Shown: positions 16,365 to 24,506, counted from the first letter of the stretch. The stretch is DNA of 64,000 bases from an uncultured Alphaproteobacteria bacterium (GCA_934272785.1 CAKQSE010000006.1:3688-67687), one strand, 5' to 3'. Notes: generated by a model not told the origin, from the letters alone. Numbers and translations are program-made.

Positions 16365-17978
16365 TTATTGTTTCTGGTTCACACTGTAATAGTATTCCAG
16401 TTTTTCATGATCGTAATCTTCTATGCGACCCGCGGGCAGGACCAGCATACGCGTAATGCCAATCTGTTCAACGAATTCTGGATTATGGCTGACCACGATA
16501 ATTGTGCCGGTAAAATCATGAAAATTATCGCCTATAATACGCTGGGTTTCTGGGTCCAGATGGTTTGTTGGTTCGTCCAGTATCAGCATATTTGCACGAC
16601 GCAATAATATCTTGCACAGTGCGACGCGGGCGCGTTCACCCGGCGACAGAACAGATACAGATTTAAAAACGTCCATATCATAGAACAAGAAATTTCCCAA
16701 TACGGCACGCAGTTGTTGGTCGGTATAACCGGGATTGGCAACGTTTTCCAGCACGGTTTTTGACGGGTCCAGTCTTTCTAATTCCTGGGCATAGTATGCG
16801 ATGTCGGTCTTTGGGTTTATATCAATTGTGCCGCGTTCTGGGGTCAATATCCCCATAATCAATTTTAACAGTGTGGATTTACCAGTGCCATTTTCACCAC
16901 AGATTAAAAATCGTTCACCGCCTGTGATTGTAAATGACATATTGCGATACAATAATCGCGCCCCAGGATACCGAAACCACAATTCATTTACCATAATTGG
17001 GTGACGCGCACCATCGCGCAATGGGGCCAGGTTCATCTTTAACTTTTTATATGTCACGTCACGTGTGGTGCGATTTTCAATAACGCGTGCCAATATTGCC
17101 GCACGAACATTACCCGCACGCTTCATCGCGTGATTTGTCGGACTGGCCGCGTTTGCGCGTGCAACGAATTCAGATAATTTTTGTATATGGCGTTCTTCGT
17201 TTTCTATTTTTTTATCGCGCATACGCTTTATTTCGGCCAATTTTAATTTGTAATCATCATAGTTACCGGAAAACACAGTTATGTTTTTATTCACCTTGTC
17301 CACGTATAAAATCTTGTTCACAATATTGTTCAAGAATTCGGCGTCATGACTGATTATCAAAACAGTGCCGCGGTATTTTTTCAGGTAATTTGTAACCCAA
17401 TCCTTGGTCGTGGCGTCCAGGTGATTTGTCGGCTCGTCCAACAGCAACACACCCGCCATGGAATAGAGCAGGCGCGCAAACGCAACCTTGGACTTTTGTC
17501 CGCCAGACAGGTCACACAGCCGCATGTCCAGCATCGCGGCATCAATATGCATATTTTCAATGATTTCCAACAATGTATCTTCGGCGGTATAGCATTCGTA
17601 ATAATCCAGTTCTGATTGAATGCGGTCGATTTCAGACTGAATATTTTCATCGTCTGGTGTGGCGGCAATTTGTTCATATAACAGGTGTAGTTTGGATTCC
17701 AGTTCGGCAATTGGTCGCCCGGTTGTTAAAAAATCCCATACGTTTATATCGGGTGTTGATATTTCAATCGTCTGGGGCAGATATCCAATCCGCGCACCAT
17801 TTATATCAATATGACCGGCATCTGGTGTAATCTGGCCCAGGATTATTTTGAATAGTGTCGTTTTACCCGCCCCATTGACACCAACAACACCAACCTTGTC
17901 ACGTGGGTTCAGGTTAAATTCTGCGTTATTGTAAATAACATTTGTTCCAAATGATAATGACAATCCATATGCATGCAT
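16365..17978 (-). CDS. ABC-F family ATP-binding protein
   Basis: Soluble protein (537 aa) with two ABC ATPase domains and no membrane segments. Domain 1 has Walker A GVNGAGKTT near residue 37 and signature LSGGQ. Domain 2 has Walker A GENGTGKST and the signature-like LSPGERARVAL. A charged inter-domain linker typical of ABC-F proteins is present (about 240-300). ABC-F proteins bind the ribosomal E site and relieve stalled translation (EttA/Uup type). The ATG at 17978 gives the canonical start MHAYGLSLSFGTNVIYNN. It converges on the HEDEH gene, with only three bases between stops. Confidence 0.92.
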   Translation of the reverse strand: MHAYGLSLSFGTNVIYNNAEFNLNPRDKVGVVGVNGAGKTTLFKIILGQITPDAGHIDINGARIGYLPQTIEISTPDINVWDFLTTGRPIAELESKLHLLYEQIAATPDDENIQSEIDRIQSELDYYECYTAEDTLLEIIENMHIDAAMLDMRLCDLSGGQKSKVAFARLLYSMAGVLLLDEPTNHLDATTKDWVTNYLKKYRGTVLIISHDAEFLNNIVNKILYVDKVNKNITVFSGNYDDYKLKLAEIKRMRDKKIENEERHIQKLSEFVARANAASPTNHAMKRAGNVRAAILARVIENRTTRDVTYKKLKMNLAPLRDGARHPIMVNELWFRYPGARLLYRNMSFTITGGERFLICGENGTGKSTLLKLIMGILTPERGTIDINPKTDIAYYAQELERLDPSKTVLENVANPGYTDQQLRAVLGNFLFYDMDVFKSVSVLSPGERARVALCKILLRRANMLILDEPTNHLDPETQRIIGDNFHDFTGTIIVVSHNPEFVEQIGITRMLVLPAGRIEDYDHEKLEYYYSVNQKQ

Positions 17979-18006
17979 AATGCATATTATTCTATGTAAT
18001 TTATAT

Positions 18007-18393
18007 TTATTGGCAAGCAGATATTTGCGCCAATTCATCTGCGTATTTATCGGCCATTGCGGTGTATTTTTTCGCAATGTCTGGCGTGCCGCGATTGGCG
18101 CGCGCACGAATCAATTTAATTCCTGAATCAATGGCCAGGCGACCAATAGACGTGCATACCGATGGGTTTAATTTTTGACGCAATGCCGATTCAAAACAAA
18201 TTAAAAAGTCGATAAATGTCCGATACACTGGGGCTGAATCAACCATGGACGCGTCGCCACTGGATTTCAAATCCAATATAATTTCATTTGCAATTTGACA
18301 TATTCTGCATTTACCCGAAACGCCATGCGCCATAATCCATGCTGCGTCTGATAATTCATGCGATAAATTCAGATTTATATCAAATTGCGACAT
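18007..18393 (-). CDS. Hypothetical protein, 128 aa
   Basis: I do not recognise this protein. The ATG at 18393 is chosen because AAGGGG lies eight bases upstream and longer in-frame readings run into the structured leader region. It starts MSQFDINLNLSHELSDAAWI, is predicted mostly helical and carries a KCRICQIA pair of cysteines (CxxC) near residue 40, plus a C-terminal cysteine. No signal peptide or membrane segment is seen. Its upstream region on the same strand is the structured element at 18504-18676, so it may be controlled by that RNA or simply lie downstream of an RNA gene. Confidence 0.5.
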   Translation of the reverse strand: MSQFDINLNLSHELSDAAWIMAHGVSGKCRICQIANEIILDLKSSGDASMVDSAPVYRTFIDFLICFESALRQKLNPSVCTSIGRLAIDSGIKLIRARANRGTPDIAKKYTAMADKYADELAQISACQ

Positions 18394-18503
18394 AACATTA
18401 CCCCTTGTGATTACTTGTTGGGGGTCTTGTTTATGAAAATGATGCAGTAAAAAAACAAGGCCTCGGCAAAATCGTGCCGCCAAAAAAACTGGCGGTCGGG
18501 GAG

Positions 18504-18676
18504 TTTAGAAAATCAATACTTGAATGATCCCATCTGCCTTTGGATAAACCTGTTGTATAACAGACAGCACCCCGGCCGTAAAACAACACCGGCCCCCGGC
18601 AAATAACGGTGCAATGTCACACCATTACGTTGGATAACGATACAGACACTGCACCGCAAGTATCGAGCTTTCTAAA
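18504..18676 (-). ncRNA. Candidate structured RNA, unassigned
   Basis: The 486-base gap 18394-18879 contains a region closed by a long-range stem: TTTAGAAAATCAATACTTG (18504-18522) pairs with CAAGTATCGAGCTTTCTAAA (18657-18676), interrupted only by a small internal loop. Inside are three hairpins: GGTGCAATGTC/GACACTGCACC (18608-18655), GGCCG/CGGCC (18574-18594) and CTGTT/AACAG (18550-18563). The strand is inferred: on the minus strand it precedes a U-rich hairpin region (18440-18495) and the 128-aa gene. It lacks the RNase P, SRP RNA and tmRNA signature sequences. A 6S-like RNA or a long cis-acting leader are the main options. Confidence 0.45.
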
Positions 18677-18879
18677 GGCCCCATCCCCACATCCCTGTGG
18701 AAACAATATTGATGATATCAGAAATATTTCCGCATAACAAACATTTATTATTATGATTTATTTCCTACTAATTTTCATACAGTGGTGGACAAATAATAAT
18801 AAATTATCCTTGGTTTCCTGCGAATTACGGGGTATTATGAAATAGCTAGCTTGCTGTTATAGTCGGAAAAGGGAATTTT

Positions 18880-19917
18880 ATGACCAAGGATTTAAAAGAA
18901 AACAAAACAACCGCTTTGACGCCAGTCACTGGTGAGATGTTCTTGTATAAAAGCGATTATGGTACGGTTAAACTCAATGGCCTGATTTATCAGGAATCCC
19001 TTTGGTTGACCCAAGCGGCGATTGCTGAATTGTTTGGTGTTGATAGAAGTGTTGTTACAAAACATATTCAGAATATTTATACGGATGATGAACTAAATGC
19101 GGAAAACACATGTGCAAATTTTGCACATTCCCAGAATTCTGCAGTTTATCCGATGTCAAAGCCCACAAATTATTACAATTTGGATATGATAATTGCTGTT
19201 GGGTACAGGGTTAATTCTAAACGTGCAACGCAATTCCGTATTTGGGCGACCAAGGTTTTGCATGAATACATCCAAAAGGGTTTCGTCCTAGATGATGAGC
19301 GTTTAAAATTGGCTGGAAAACCGTTTGGTCGGGATTATTTCCGTGAATTGTTGGAACGTGTTCGTTCAATTCGTGCCAGTGAACGCCGTGTTTATCAGCA
19401 AATAACAGATATTTTTGCAGAATGCAGTGTTGATTATGATCCGCGGTCAGAAACGGCTATGAATTTTTATGCAAATATCCAGAACAAGTTTCATTATGCT
19501 ATACACGGGTCTACCGCGGCCGAGGTCATTAAAAAACGCGCCAGTATAGATAAACCACATATGGGGTTGACCAGTTGGAAAAATTCGCCGAATGGTCGTG
19601 TTTTGAAGATGGATGTTTCGGTTGCCAAGAATTATTTAAGCGAAAAAGAACTGAAAGATCTTGAGCGTGTTGTAACAATGTTTTTTGATTATATAGAACA
19701 CCAGATTGAGCAACAACAGGCATTTAGTATGGCACAGTTTGCTGATGCGGTTGATAGGTTGTTGGCGTTTAATAATTACAAAGTATTGCATGGATTGGGG
19801 TCGGTCAGTGCATCGGACGCTAAACAATATGCAGAAGCAATATATGATGAGTTTAACAAGACTCAGAATATAGAAAGTGATTTTGACCGCATTGTGAAAT
19901 TGACCAGCGACAAATAA
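18880..19917 (+). CDS. RhuM family protein
   Basis: A 345-aa protein of the RhuM family (virulence RhuM / DNA-binding protein). The N-terminal part has a helix-turn-helix-like segment LTQAAIAELFGVDRSVVTKHIQNI, followed by the family core YYNLDMIIAVGYRVNSKRATQFRIWAT and a C-terminal helical region with LTSWKNSPNGRV. RhuM proteins were named from a Salmonella pathogenicity island gene and are often found next to integrases and restriction systems; their biochemical function is not established. The ribosome-binding site is AAAAGGGAA. Codon usage looks closer to the host than the downstream toxin-like genes. Confidence 0.85.
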   Translation: MTKDLKENKTTALTPVTGEMFLYKSDYGTVKLNGLIYQESLWLTQAAIAELFGVDRSVVTKHIQNIYTDDELNAENTCANFAHSQNSAVYPMSKPTNYYNLDMIIAVGYRVNSKRATQFRIWATKVLHEYIQKGFVLDDERLKLAGKPFGRDYFRELLERVRSIRASERRVYQQITDIFAECSVDYDPRSETAMNFYANIQNKFHYAIHGSTAAEVIKKRASIDKPHMGLTSWKNSPNGRVLKMDVSVAKNYLSEKELKDLERVVTMFFDYIEHQIEQQQAFSMAQFADAVDRLLAFNNYKVLHGLGSVSASDAKQYAEAIYDEFNKTQNIESDFDRIVKLTSDK

Positions 19918-19968
19918 TAGGTTGTATGCAAATCGGACAGATGTAAGAGAGTCACAGGTTGAATAAAT

Positions 19969-21162
19969 ATGAAATCACAGCATATCAATTTTACCGAAAA
20001 GACGATTGCGGCGTTACCAATTCCCGCCAAGGGGCAGGGACAGGCGATTTATTACGATTCTGGATCAACTGATGGATTAATGCTGATTGTGACGTATGGT
20101 GGAACAAAGACGTATTATCATTATATGTTTTTTAATAAACGACCGGTGCGCACTAAAATAGGGCGGTCGCCACAAATAAAATTGATTACCGCCCGTGCGA
20201 TGGCACACACAATGGCTGAAAACGCAACGCGTGGGATTGATCCTGGTGAAAGGCGGCGCGAAAATTTGCACGATATTACGATCAAACAGTTTTATGAAAC
20301 TGTGTATCGTCCTGAATATTCCATTGTTTACAAGAAACCGCGATCGGTTGTAAATGATGACAGTATCTTTACTCATCATTTAGCGGATTTTCATAATCGT
20401 ATGATGTTGAGTATAAAGCCGGTTGAAATAGAAAAATTGCATAATAATACCAAACAAACGCATAGTCCGTATACGGCAAACCGCGTATTGTCATTGATTA
20501 AGCATATTTATGTAATCGCGGCAAAGCGCGGATATATGAAAGGGTATGCGAATCCAGCTGCTGATATTTCAAAATTCAAAGAACAAAGCCGCGACAGATT
20601 TTTACAATCTGATGAATTACAACGATTGTTTACGGCGTTGGAAACCGAACAGAACGATGTATTCAAGAATTATATATTGATTTCACTGTATTCTGGACAA
20701 CGCAGGAGTAGTATATTGTCTCTGCGCTGGTCACAGGTGGATCTGGTTAATGGCTTTATTTATTTGCCAGATACTAAAAATGGTGAACCAATGCAAGTTC
20801 CAATGACAAATCAATTACGGGAATTATTACAAAAAATCAACCATAACAAGAATTCAGACTGGGTATTACCAAGTGTAAAGAGTAAAAGTGGTCATTTAGA
20901 AGACCCAAAACGCCCATGGCGTGAATTGTTGCACCGTGCAGGGATCGAAAACCTGCGTTTGCATGATTTGCGGCGCACGATGGGTAGTTATCAGGCAATA
21001 TCTGGCACAAGCCTGCATATTATTGGAAAATCGCTGGGGCATAAATCAACCAGCGCAACACAGGTTTATGCCCGCCTGTCCGCCGATCCCATCCGTGAAT
21101 CCATGCAAAAAGCAACAGATAGGATGTTGGGGAATAGAAAAAATATTGAAATATATAAATAG
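19969..21162 (+). CDS. int: Tyrosine recombinase / integrase
   Basis: Site-specific recombinase (397 aa) of the P4-like integrase group. An N-terminal DUF4102-type arm-binding domain (residues 1-100, starting LTEKTIAALP-like) is followed by a SAM-like core-binding domain and the catalytic domain. Catalytic residues are visible: R in LYSGQRRSSILSLRW, H-x-x-R in HDLRRT, the H in LGHKSTSAT and the nucleophilic tyrosine in QVYARLS. Such integrases usually target tRNA or ssrA genes. It appears intact. A degraded relative of its last 75 codons is present at 22932-23158. Confidence 0.94.
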   Translation: MKSQHINFTEKTIAALPIPAKGQGQAIYYDSGSTDGLMLIVTYGGTKTYYHYMFFNKRPVRTKIGRSPQIKLITARAMAHTMAENATRGIDPGERRRENLHDITIKQFYETVYRPEYSIVYKKPRSVVNDDSIFTHHLADFHNRMMLSIKPVEIEKLHNNTKQTHSPYTANRVLSLIKHIYVIAAKRGYMKGYANPAADISKFKEQSRDRFLQSDELQRLFTALETEQNDVFKNYILISLYSGQRRSSILSLRWSQVDLVNGFIYLPDTKNGEPMQVPMTNQLRELLQKINHNKNSDWVLPSVKSKSGHLEDPKRPWRELLHRAGIENLRLHDLRRTMGSYQAISGTSLHIIGKSLGHKSTSATQVYARLSADPIRESMQKATDRMLGNRKNIEIYK

Positions 21163-21181
21163 ACAAAGTATTCTATGGAAA

Positions 21182-21868
21182 ATGACAAAGCATAAAAATA
21201 TTATGATATTCTTGCAAGCTTTGGTAAAAGAAGCTGCTGATGAAGGGTTTCTCATGAGAAAAATAACCCTTATTAAGTATTTGTATTTGCTTGATGTTTA
21301 TATGGCGCAAGAAACAGGCGAGAAGTTTACAGACATAAATTGGATTTTTTGGAAATTTGGTCCATATTCAAATGATGCCAATTCTTTAATTGATGAACTA
21401 GTGTCTTCTAATTTAGTTCAAGAAAAGGTCATAGAAACTAGATATGAAAATGATTTTGTACAATATGAACCGGTTGAAAACTCTCCAACTCGTAAGGACG
21501 TTTGGAAAATATTTCCTCCAAAGGTTTTAGTTAAAATATTTAATAAAGATTTATCTCGTTTTATGGACGATACATATAAGTTGTTGGATTATGTCTATTT
21601 TGATACAGAACCAATGAAAGATGTTAATGTCAAAGACAAGTTAAAATTCGATAATTTAAGTAAAGATATAGAACCGGCTGATATTGTATTAAAACCTATA
21701 TCTAATACTAAATTCAATAAAGTCCGCAAGCAACTAGTTAAACGTAAAAAGGTAGAAAACAAGAAACTTTTTCCAGAATTTGAAGATAATTTATTAGAAG
21801 AATTTGATGAAGAGTTTTTTAAAGAAAATTCTATAGAATTAGTATCAGGGAAGGTGATTTTTAAGTGA
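21182..21868 (+). CDS. Panacea/SocA-like antitoxin candidate
   Basis: A 228-aa protein with an N-terminal domain that resembles the Panacea (DUF4065, SocA-like) fold: a LIKYLYLLDVYMAQETGEKF helix followed by INWIFWKFGPYSNDAN, where the GPYS motif is characteristic. The C-terminal half is lysine- and acid-rich and unrecognised. Start ATG 21182 is chosen because it follows the integrase stop by 20 bases and begins the recognisable domain; a longer reading overlaps the integrase out of frame. The downstream gene starts with GTG inside its stop codon (GTGA), a coupling common in toxin-antitoxin operons. Base composition is markedly AT-rich. Antitoxin function is inferred from the domain and context. 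Confidence 0.6.
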   Translation: MTKHKNIMIFLQALVKEAADEGFLMRKITLIKYLYLLDVYMAQETGEKFTDINWIFWKFGPYSNDANSLIDELVSSNLVQEKVIETRYENDFVQYEPVENSPTRKDVWKIFPPKVLVKIFNKDLSRFMDDTYKLLDYVYFDTEPMKDVNVKDKLKFDNLSKDIEPADIVLKPISNTKFNKVRKQLVKRKKVENKKLFPEFEDNLLEEFDEEFFKENSIELVSGKVIFK

Positions 21869-22581
21869 ATTGGTGGGAATTTGAAAATTTTTATGAACAA
21901 AAGACCAATAAAAATATAGAAAGGGGGGATATTGTTTGGACACCTGTTTTATATCTTGATTCTACAAGGCAGGTTTTAAATATGGAGAGAGACAGTGTCG
22001 ATTCTGATACCCATACAGGGGGAAAGTTTTGTATAGAAAAGTTGGATTTTAATAAACATTTTAATCATCGAGCTGTGAAATTACCAGTTTACAACCTTGG
22101 CATTAGATATAATGAGGAAATGTTATTGTATAAATCCAAAATGCGACCATGTATTGTTTTGCATGTAGAAAACGAAACTATACAAAAACCAACAGATAAT
22201 GATAATGCAGTTCCTGGATTGAATAAACAATGTGTATTTTTATTACCGTTATATGGTTTTGAAAAAGATAGTAGTGGTATACTAAAGTATTCTCCTATTA
22301 TGCAAAAGCGAATAACTTGTTTGCAATATGGAAAATTATTCTTTTTTCCGAAGGATTCAGATAGGTTTTCTCAAATATCAAAAAATAGTTTCGGACGGTT
22401 TGACATGTGTTTTAATGTGCCTATGTCATATCTGTGTCCTACTCAAAGAAGAGTATCAGACTTATATATGAACCTGTTAAATCTTTATATTTCTTCGTAT
22501 TTTGGTATGCCTATAACAGATGAATTTTTTAAAGAAAGTAAAGATTTGTTACAATTAGCTCAAGGACAGTATGAGGAATAA
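21865..22581 (+). CDS. Putative toxin partner of the Panacea-like protein
   Basis: A 238-aa protein read from a GTG at 21865 that overlaps the stop of the upstream gene. The N terminus has RGDIVWTPVLYLD and later MLLYKSKMRPCIVLHVE, a layout that resembles PemK/MazF-like nucleases (RGDIV... near the start, then a K-x-RPxxVL strand). The protein is twice the usual MazF length and contains a C-terminal helical extension. I infer a toxin role from the gene order and overlap. An alternative is a PemK-like domain protein of other function. No membrane segments or signal peptide are seen. Confidence 0.45.
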   Translation: MNWWEFENFYEQKTNKNIERGDIVWTPVLYLDSTRQVLNMERDSVDSDTHTGGKFCIEKLDFNKHFNHRAVKLPVYNLGIRYNEEMLLYKSKMRPCIVLHVENETIQKPTDNDNAVPGLNKQCVFLLPLYGFEKDSSGILKYSPIMQKRITCLQYGKLFFFPKDSDRFSQISKNSFGRFDMCFNVPMSYLCPTQRRVSDLYMNLLNLYISSYFGMPITDEFFKESKDLLQLAQGQYEE

Positions 22582-22931
22582 GCATGTCTGATACAGTAAT
22601 GACTACTTTTATTGGTTGTGAGGAATAGTATTAGGTTTGTTTGCAATAAGCCTGATGGTGAAATTTTGGATTTCTTATTCTGTCATTAAAATTGGTTTGT
22701 CAGATGCTAAATCAGATGGATTTATTAAGGTATTATTTATTATATGATATAAATTCCAACTGTTTGGGTTACGTGGGGCTATTTATATTTTTGGAATTTA
22801 TCCGATACTATAACAATGTCATACCCGTGTGAAGAATTTGTTTTAACAAATTCTAGTTCAATAGAAAACATGCGAGGAATTGTATTATCTTTTTGTGTTT
22901 CCTTAATAAAAAGTTATTGGCGGTGTATTTT
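22582..22931 (+). other. AT-rich debris between toxin gene and integrase remnant
   Basis: No intact gene. One frame (about 22628-22747) reads VLGLFAISLMVKFWISYSVI and then SDAKSDGFIKVLFII before a stop, like the broken end of a small membrane protein, but it has no start codon. The rest holds scattered stops in all frames. It looks like decayed coding DNA belonging to the island. Confidence 0.4.
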
Positions 22932-23158
22932 CACGCCCATGGCACGAATTGTTGCACCGTGCGGGGATTGAAAACACATGTTTGCATAATTTGTGGCGCA
23001 CTTATTGGCGGTTGTCAGGCACAAACTTGCATATTATTGGAAAATCGTTGGAACATAAATTAACCAGCGCAATATAGGTATATGCCAGCTTGACCGTAGA
23101 TACCATCTGTGAATCCATGCAAAAGGCCACAGATAGGATGTTTGGAGATGTGAAGTAG
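22932..23158 (+). pseudogene. Degraded 3' end of a second integrase
   Basis: This stretch aligns base by base with the last 230 bases of the intact integrase (20911-21150): both share CGCCCATGGC, TTGTTGCACCGTGC, CATATTATTGGAAAATCG and GTGAATCCATGCAAAA. It has an in-frame TAG, small changes destroying the catalytic HDLRRT (now HNLWRT) and loss of the LGH box (now LEH). Nothing of the first 320 codons is visible. It is the relic of a related element that used the same recombinase family, and it marks a second, older insertion in the same place. Confidence 0.85.
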
Positions 23159-23170
23159 ATAAATATTTTC

Positions 23171-23199
23171 TTGATTTTTCTATTTTTTTATGTTATAAT
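23171..23199 (+). promoter_or_regulatory. Strong promoter before short hairpin transcript
   Basis: TTGATT (23171-23176) and a perfect TATAAT (23194-23199) are separated by 17 bases. The expected transcript begins near 23206 and meets a terminator-like hairpin only about 25 bases later, before the Panacea gene at 23361. Confidence 0.7.
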
Positions 23200-23205
23200 C
23201 GCAAT

Positions 23206-23253
23206 CGAGAAAAAAGAATTTGATATGGGAGGTTTTATAAACCTCTTTTTTTT
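23206..23253 (+). ncRNA. Possible short RNA or attenuator ending in a terminator
   Basis: From the promoter above, a transcript of about 48 nt would end at the hairpin GAGGTTT/AAACCTC (23229-23245) followed by eight T. It could be a small RNA gene, or a leader that attenuates the downstream Panacea antitoxin-toxin pair. No peptide is encoded in it that I can see. Confidence 0.45.
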
Positions 23254-23360
23254 GTTATTATACATGATATAATAAAAACGAGTGGAAAATTTACTTATCA
23301 AATAGAAACTAATTTATTTTGCGTAAAAATGTCTTGATAACTAACAAGGGGCAAAATGTT

Positions 23361-23813
23361 ATGTGTACGGTTTTGAATGTTGCTAAATATATACAGAAAT
23401 ACTGTGTAGAAAATGGTATAACTGATTGTAGTAATAAAAAATTACAGAAGTTATTATATTATGTTCAGGCATGGTCTTGTGCTTTACGTAATGATAGACC
23501 TGTTTTTGATGCAGCTATAGAAGCTTGGTTGCATGGCCCCGTTGTTCCAGAAATATATCGTAAGTATAAATCTTTGGGTTATCAGCCTATTCCTTTTGAA
23601 CCGCGTGGTTTAAATATGGAATGTTTGCAGGAGCATCTGCCAATTATAGATGCAGTGTTGAGAATATATGCAAAGTATGATGCAGACTTTTTAGAGATGC
23701 GTACTCATATGGAGGCCCCTTGGATAGAAGCAAGACGTGCGGAGGACAAAGTAATCTCATTGAAAGCAATGGGTGACTTTTATCGTGAGATGTCTCAAAA
23801 TGCCAGAAAATAA
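23361..23813 (+). CDS. Panacea (DUF4065) antitoxin candidate
   Basis: A 150-aa protein with a clear Panacea/SocA domain: VLNVAKYIQKYCVENG, then KKLQKLLYYVQAWSCAL and a AIEAWLHGPVVPEIYRKY segment containing the signature HGPV-type motif. The ATG at 23361 has an AAGGGG site nine bases upstream and gives the canonical N terminus; the in-frame TTG at 23319 is unlikely. Panacea proteins are chaperone-like or neutralising antitoxins paired with many unrelated toxins. The next gene starts 14 bases before this one ends, the usual overlap for such pairs. Base composition is AT-rich compared with core genes. Confidence 0.8.
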   Translation: MCTVLNVAKYIQKYCVENGITDCSNKKLQKLLYYVQAWSCALRNDRPVFDAAIEAWLHGPVVPEIYRKYKSLGYQPIPFEPRGLNMECLQEHLPIIDAVLRIYAKYDADFLEMRTHMEAPWIEARRAEDKVISLKAMGDFYREMSQNARK

Positions 23814-24216
23814 TGTTGTTTTGTTGGACGATAATATAGGTTCTGATGTAAACGGTGTACCCGTTATTGCACCTGTAATACAATTTGATACCGAAGATAT
23901 TAGTACATATAAGATATCTTTTGAGAAATACAAAAAACGTAAGTGTGAAATAGAAAATATAGACAAGGCTGGTCATCTAAAAAAGATTGTTGGTTGGTTT
24001 AAATCTGTTGGCATGGCGACTTCAGTTGATGAATTGCCTAAGGCGGAACCTGTTCGTAATGCTGATAAGTATGCTTTTTTGTTTGATGGTCTTGAAGAAG
24101 ATGTTGAGATTAAAGAGTATAAAGCTGGCGGTACTTGTAGGATATTTTATTATAGAGATGAAGGAAACAAATTGATTCAGTGTATATTGATAAAAAATAC
24201 ACATATTAATATTTAA
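23800..24216 (+). CDS. Putative toxin partner of Panacea protein
   Basis: A 138-aa protein overlapping the Panacea gene by 14 bases. The N terminus is acidic and probably extended. The C-terminal part (about 85-138) has an IKEYKAGGTCRIFYYRDEG strand pattern followed by LIQCILIKNTH. This looks like the end of RelE/HigB-type ribonuclease toxins, where a basic-aromatic strand is followed by a strand ending in KxxH. The match is weak, and catalytic residues cannot be assigned with confidence. A toxin role is inferred from pairing with a Panacea antitoxin. A terminator follows 12 bases after the stop, closing a two-gene operon. Confidence 0.5.
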   Translation: MPENNVVLLDDNIGSDVNGVPVIAPVIQFDTEDISTYKISFEKYKKRKCEIENIDKAGHLKKIVGWFKSVGMATSVDELPKAEPVRNADKYAFLFDGLEEDVEIKEYKAGGTCRIFYYRDEGNKLIQCILIKNTHINI

Positions 24217-24227
24217 TATCTGTATAT

Positions 24228-24250
24228 AACCGGTCTTTTGACCGGTTTTT
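24228..24250 (+). terminator. Terminator after second TA-like pair
   Basis: AACCGGTC and GACCGGTT arms with a TTTT loop, followed by TTT. It closes the Panacea/toxin operon. Confidence 0.85.
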
Positions 24251-24338
24251 GTATTATTGAGTGTTGAAATTTATAACAATTTGACTTTGGGGCGGTTTTA
24301 AGGTAATTTTTATCTTGTATCCGCAAAGGATGCCGAAG

Positions 24339-24503
24339 AGTTGAAAACTTCGTTGCGTAGGGTGCTGGGATAGCACCTAAAAGATAATCCCCGTGCTTGC
24401 GGGGAGCTGTGGAACATAAGGCTTAGGCCGAAAACCACAGGTCGTTCTACGCAATGATTTTTCAACCTCCCCGCGCCATCTTTTGCAAAAAACAAAAGGT
24501 GGC
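24339..24503 (+). promoter_or_regulatory. Structured 5' leader with sequestered ribosome-binding site
   Basis: Upstream of the lipoprotein gene lies a multi-branched fold. P1 pairs GTTGAAAA (24340-24347) with TTTTTCAAC (24458-24466). P2 pairs TTGCGTAG (24353-24360) with CTACGCAA (24447-24454). Inside are GGTGCT/AGCACC (24361-24377), CCCCG/CGGGG (24389-24404) and CTGTGG/CCACAG (24407-24440). A last hairpin, GCCATCTTTTG (24475-24485) with CAAAAGGTGGC (24493-24503), hides the AAGGTGG ribosome-binding site four bases before the ATG. The fold suggests a riboswitch-like or RNA-thermometer element, or an RNA gene followed by a regulatory hairpin. No known family was recognised. Confidence 0.5.
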
Positions 24504-24506
24504 TGT

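Noticed and set aside
18477..18495. CCGCCA/TGGCGG hairpin as terminator of the structured RNA
   Set aside because: The T-run is in the loop and not after the stem, so it is not a canonical terminator on either strand.
18504..18676. 5S-like or RNase P-like RNA reading of the structured gap
   Set aside because: A short GATCCCATC match to 5S is coincidental, and the conserved RNase P, SRP and tmRNA motifs are absent.
20921..21181. Long N-terminal extension of the first Panacea-like protein
   Set aside because: It overlaps the integrase in another frame; the recognisable domain begins at the ATG 21182.
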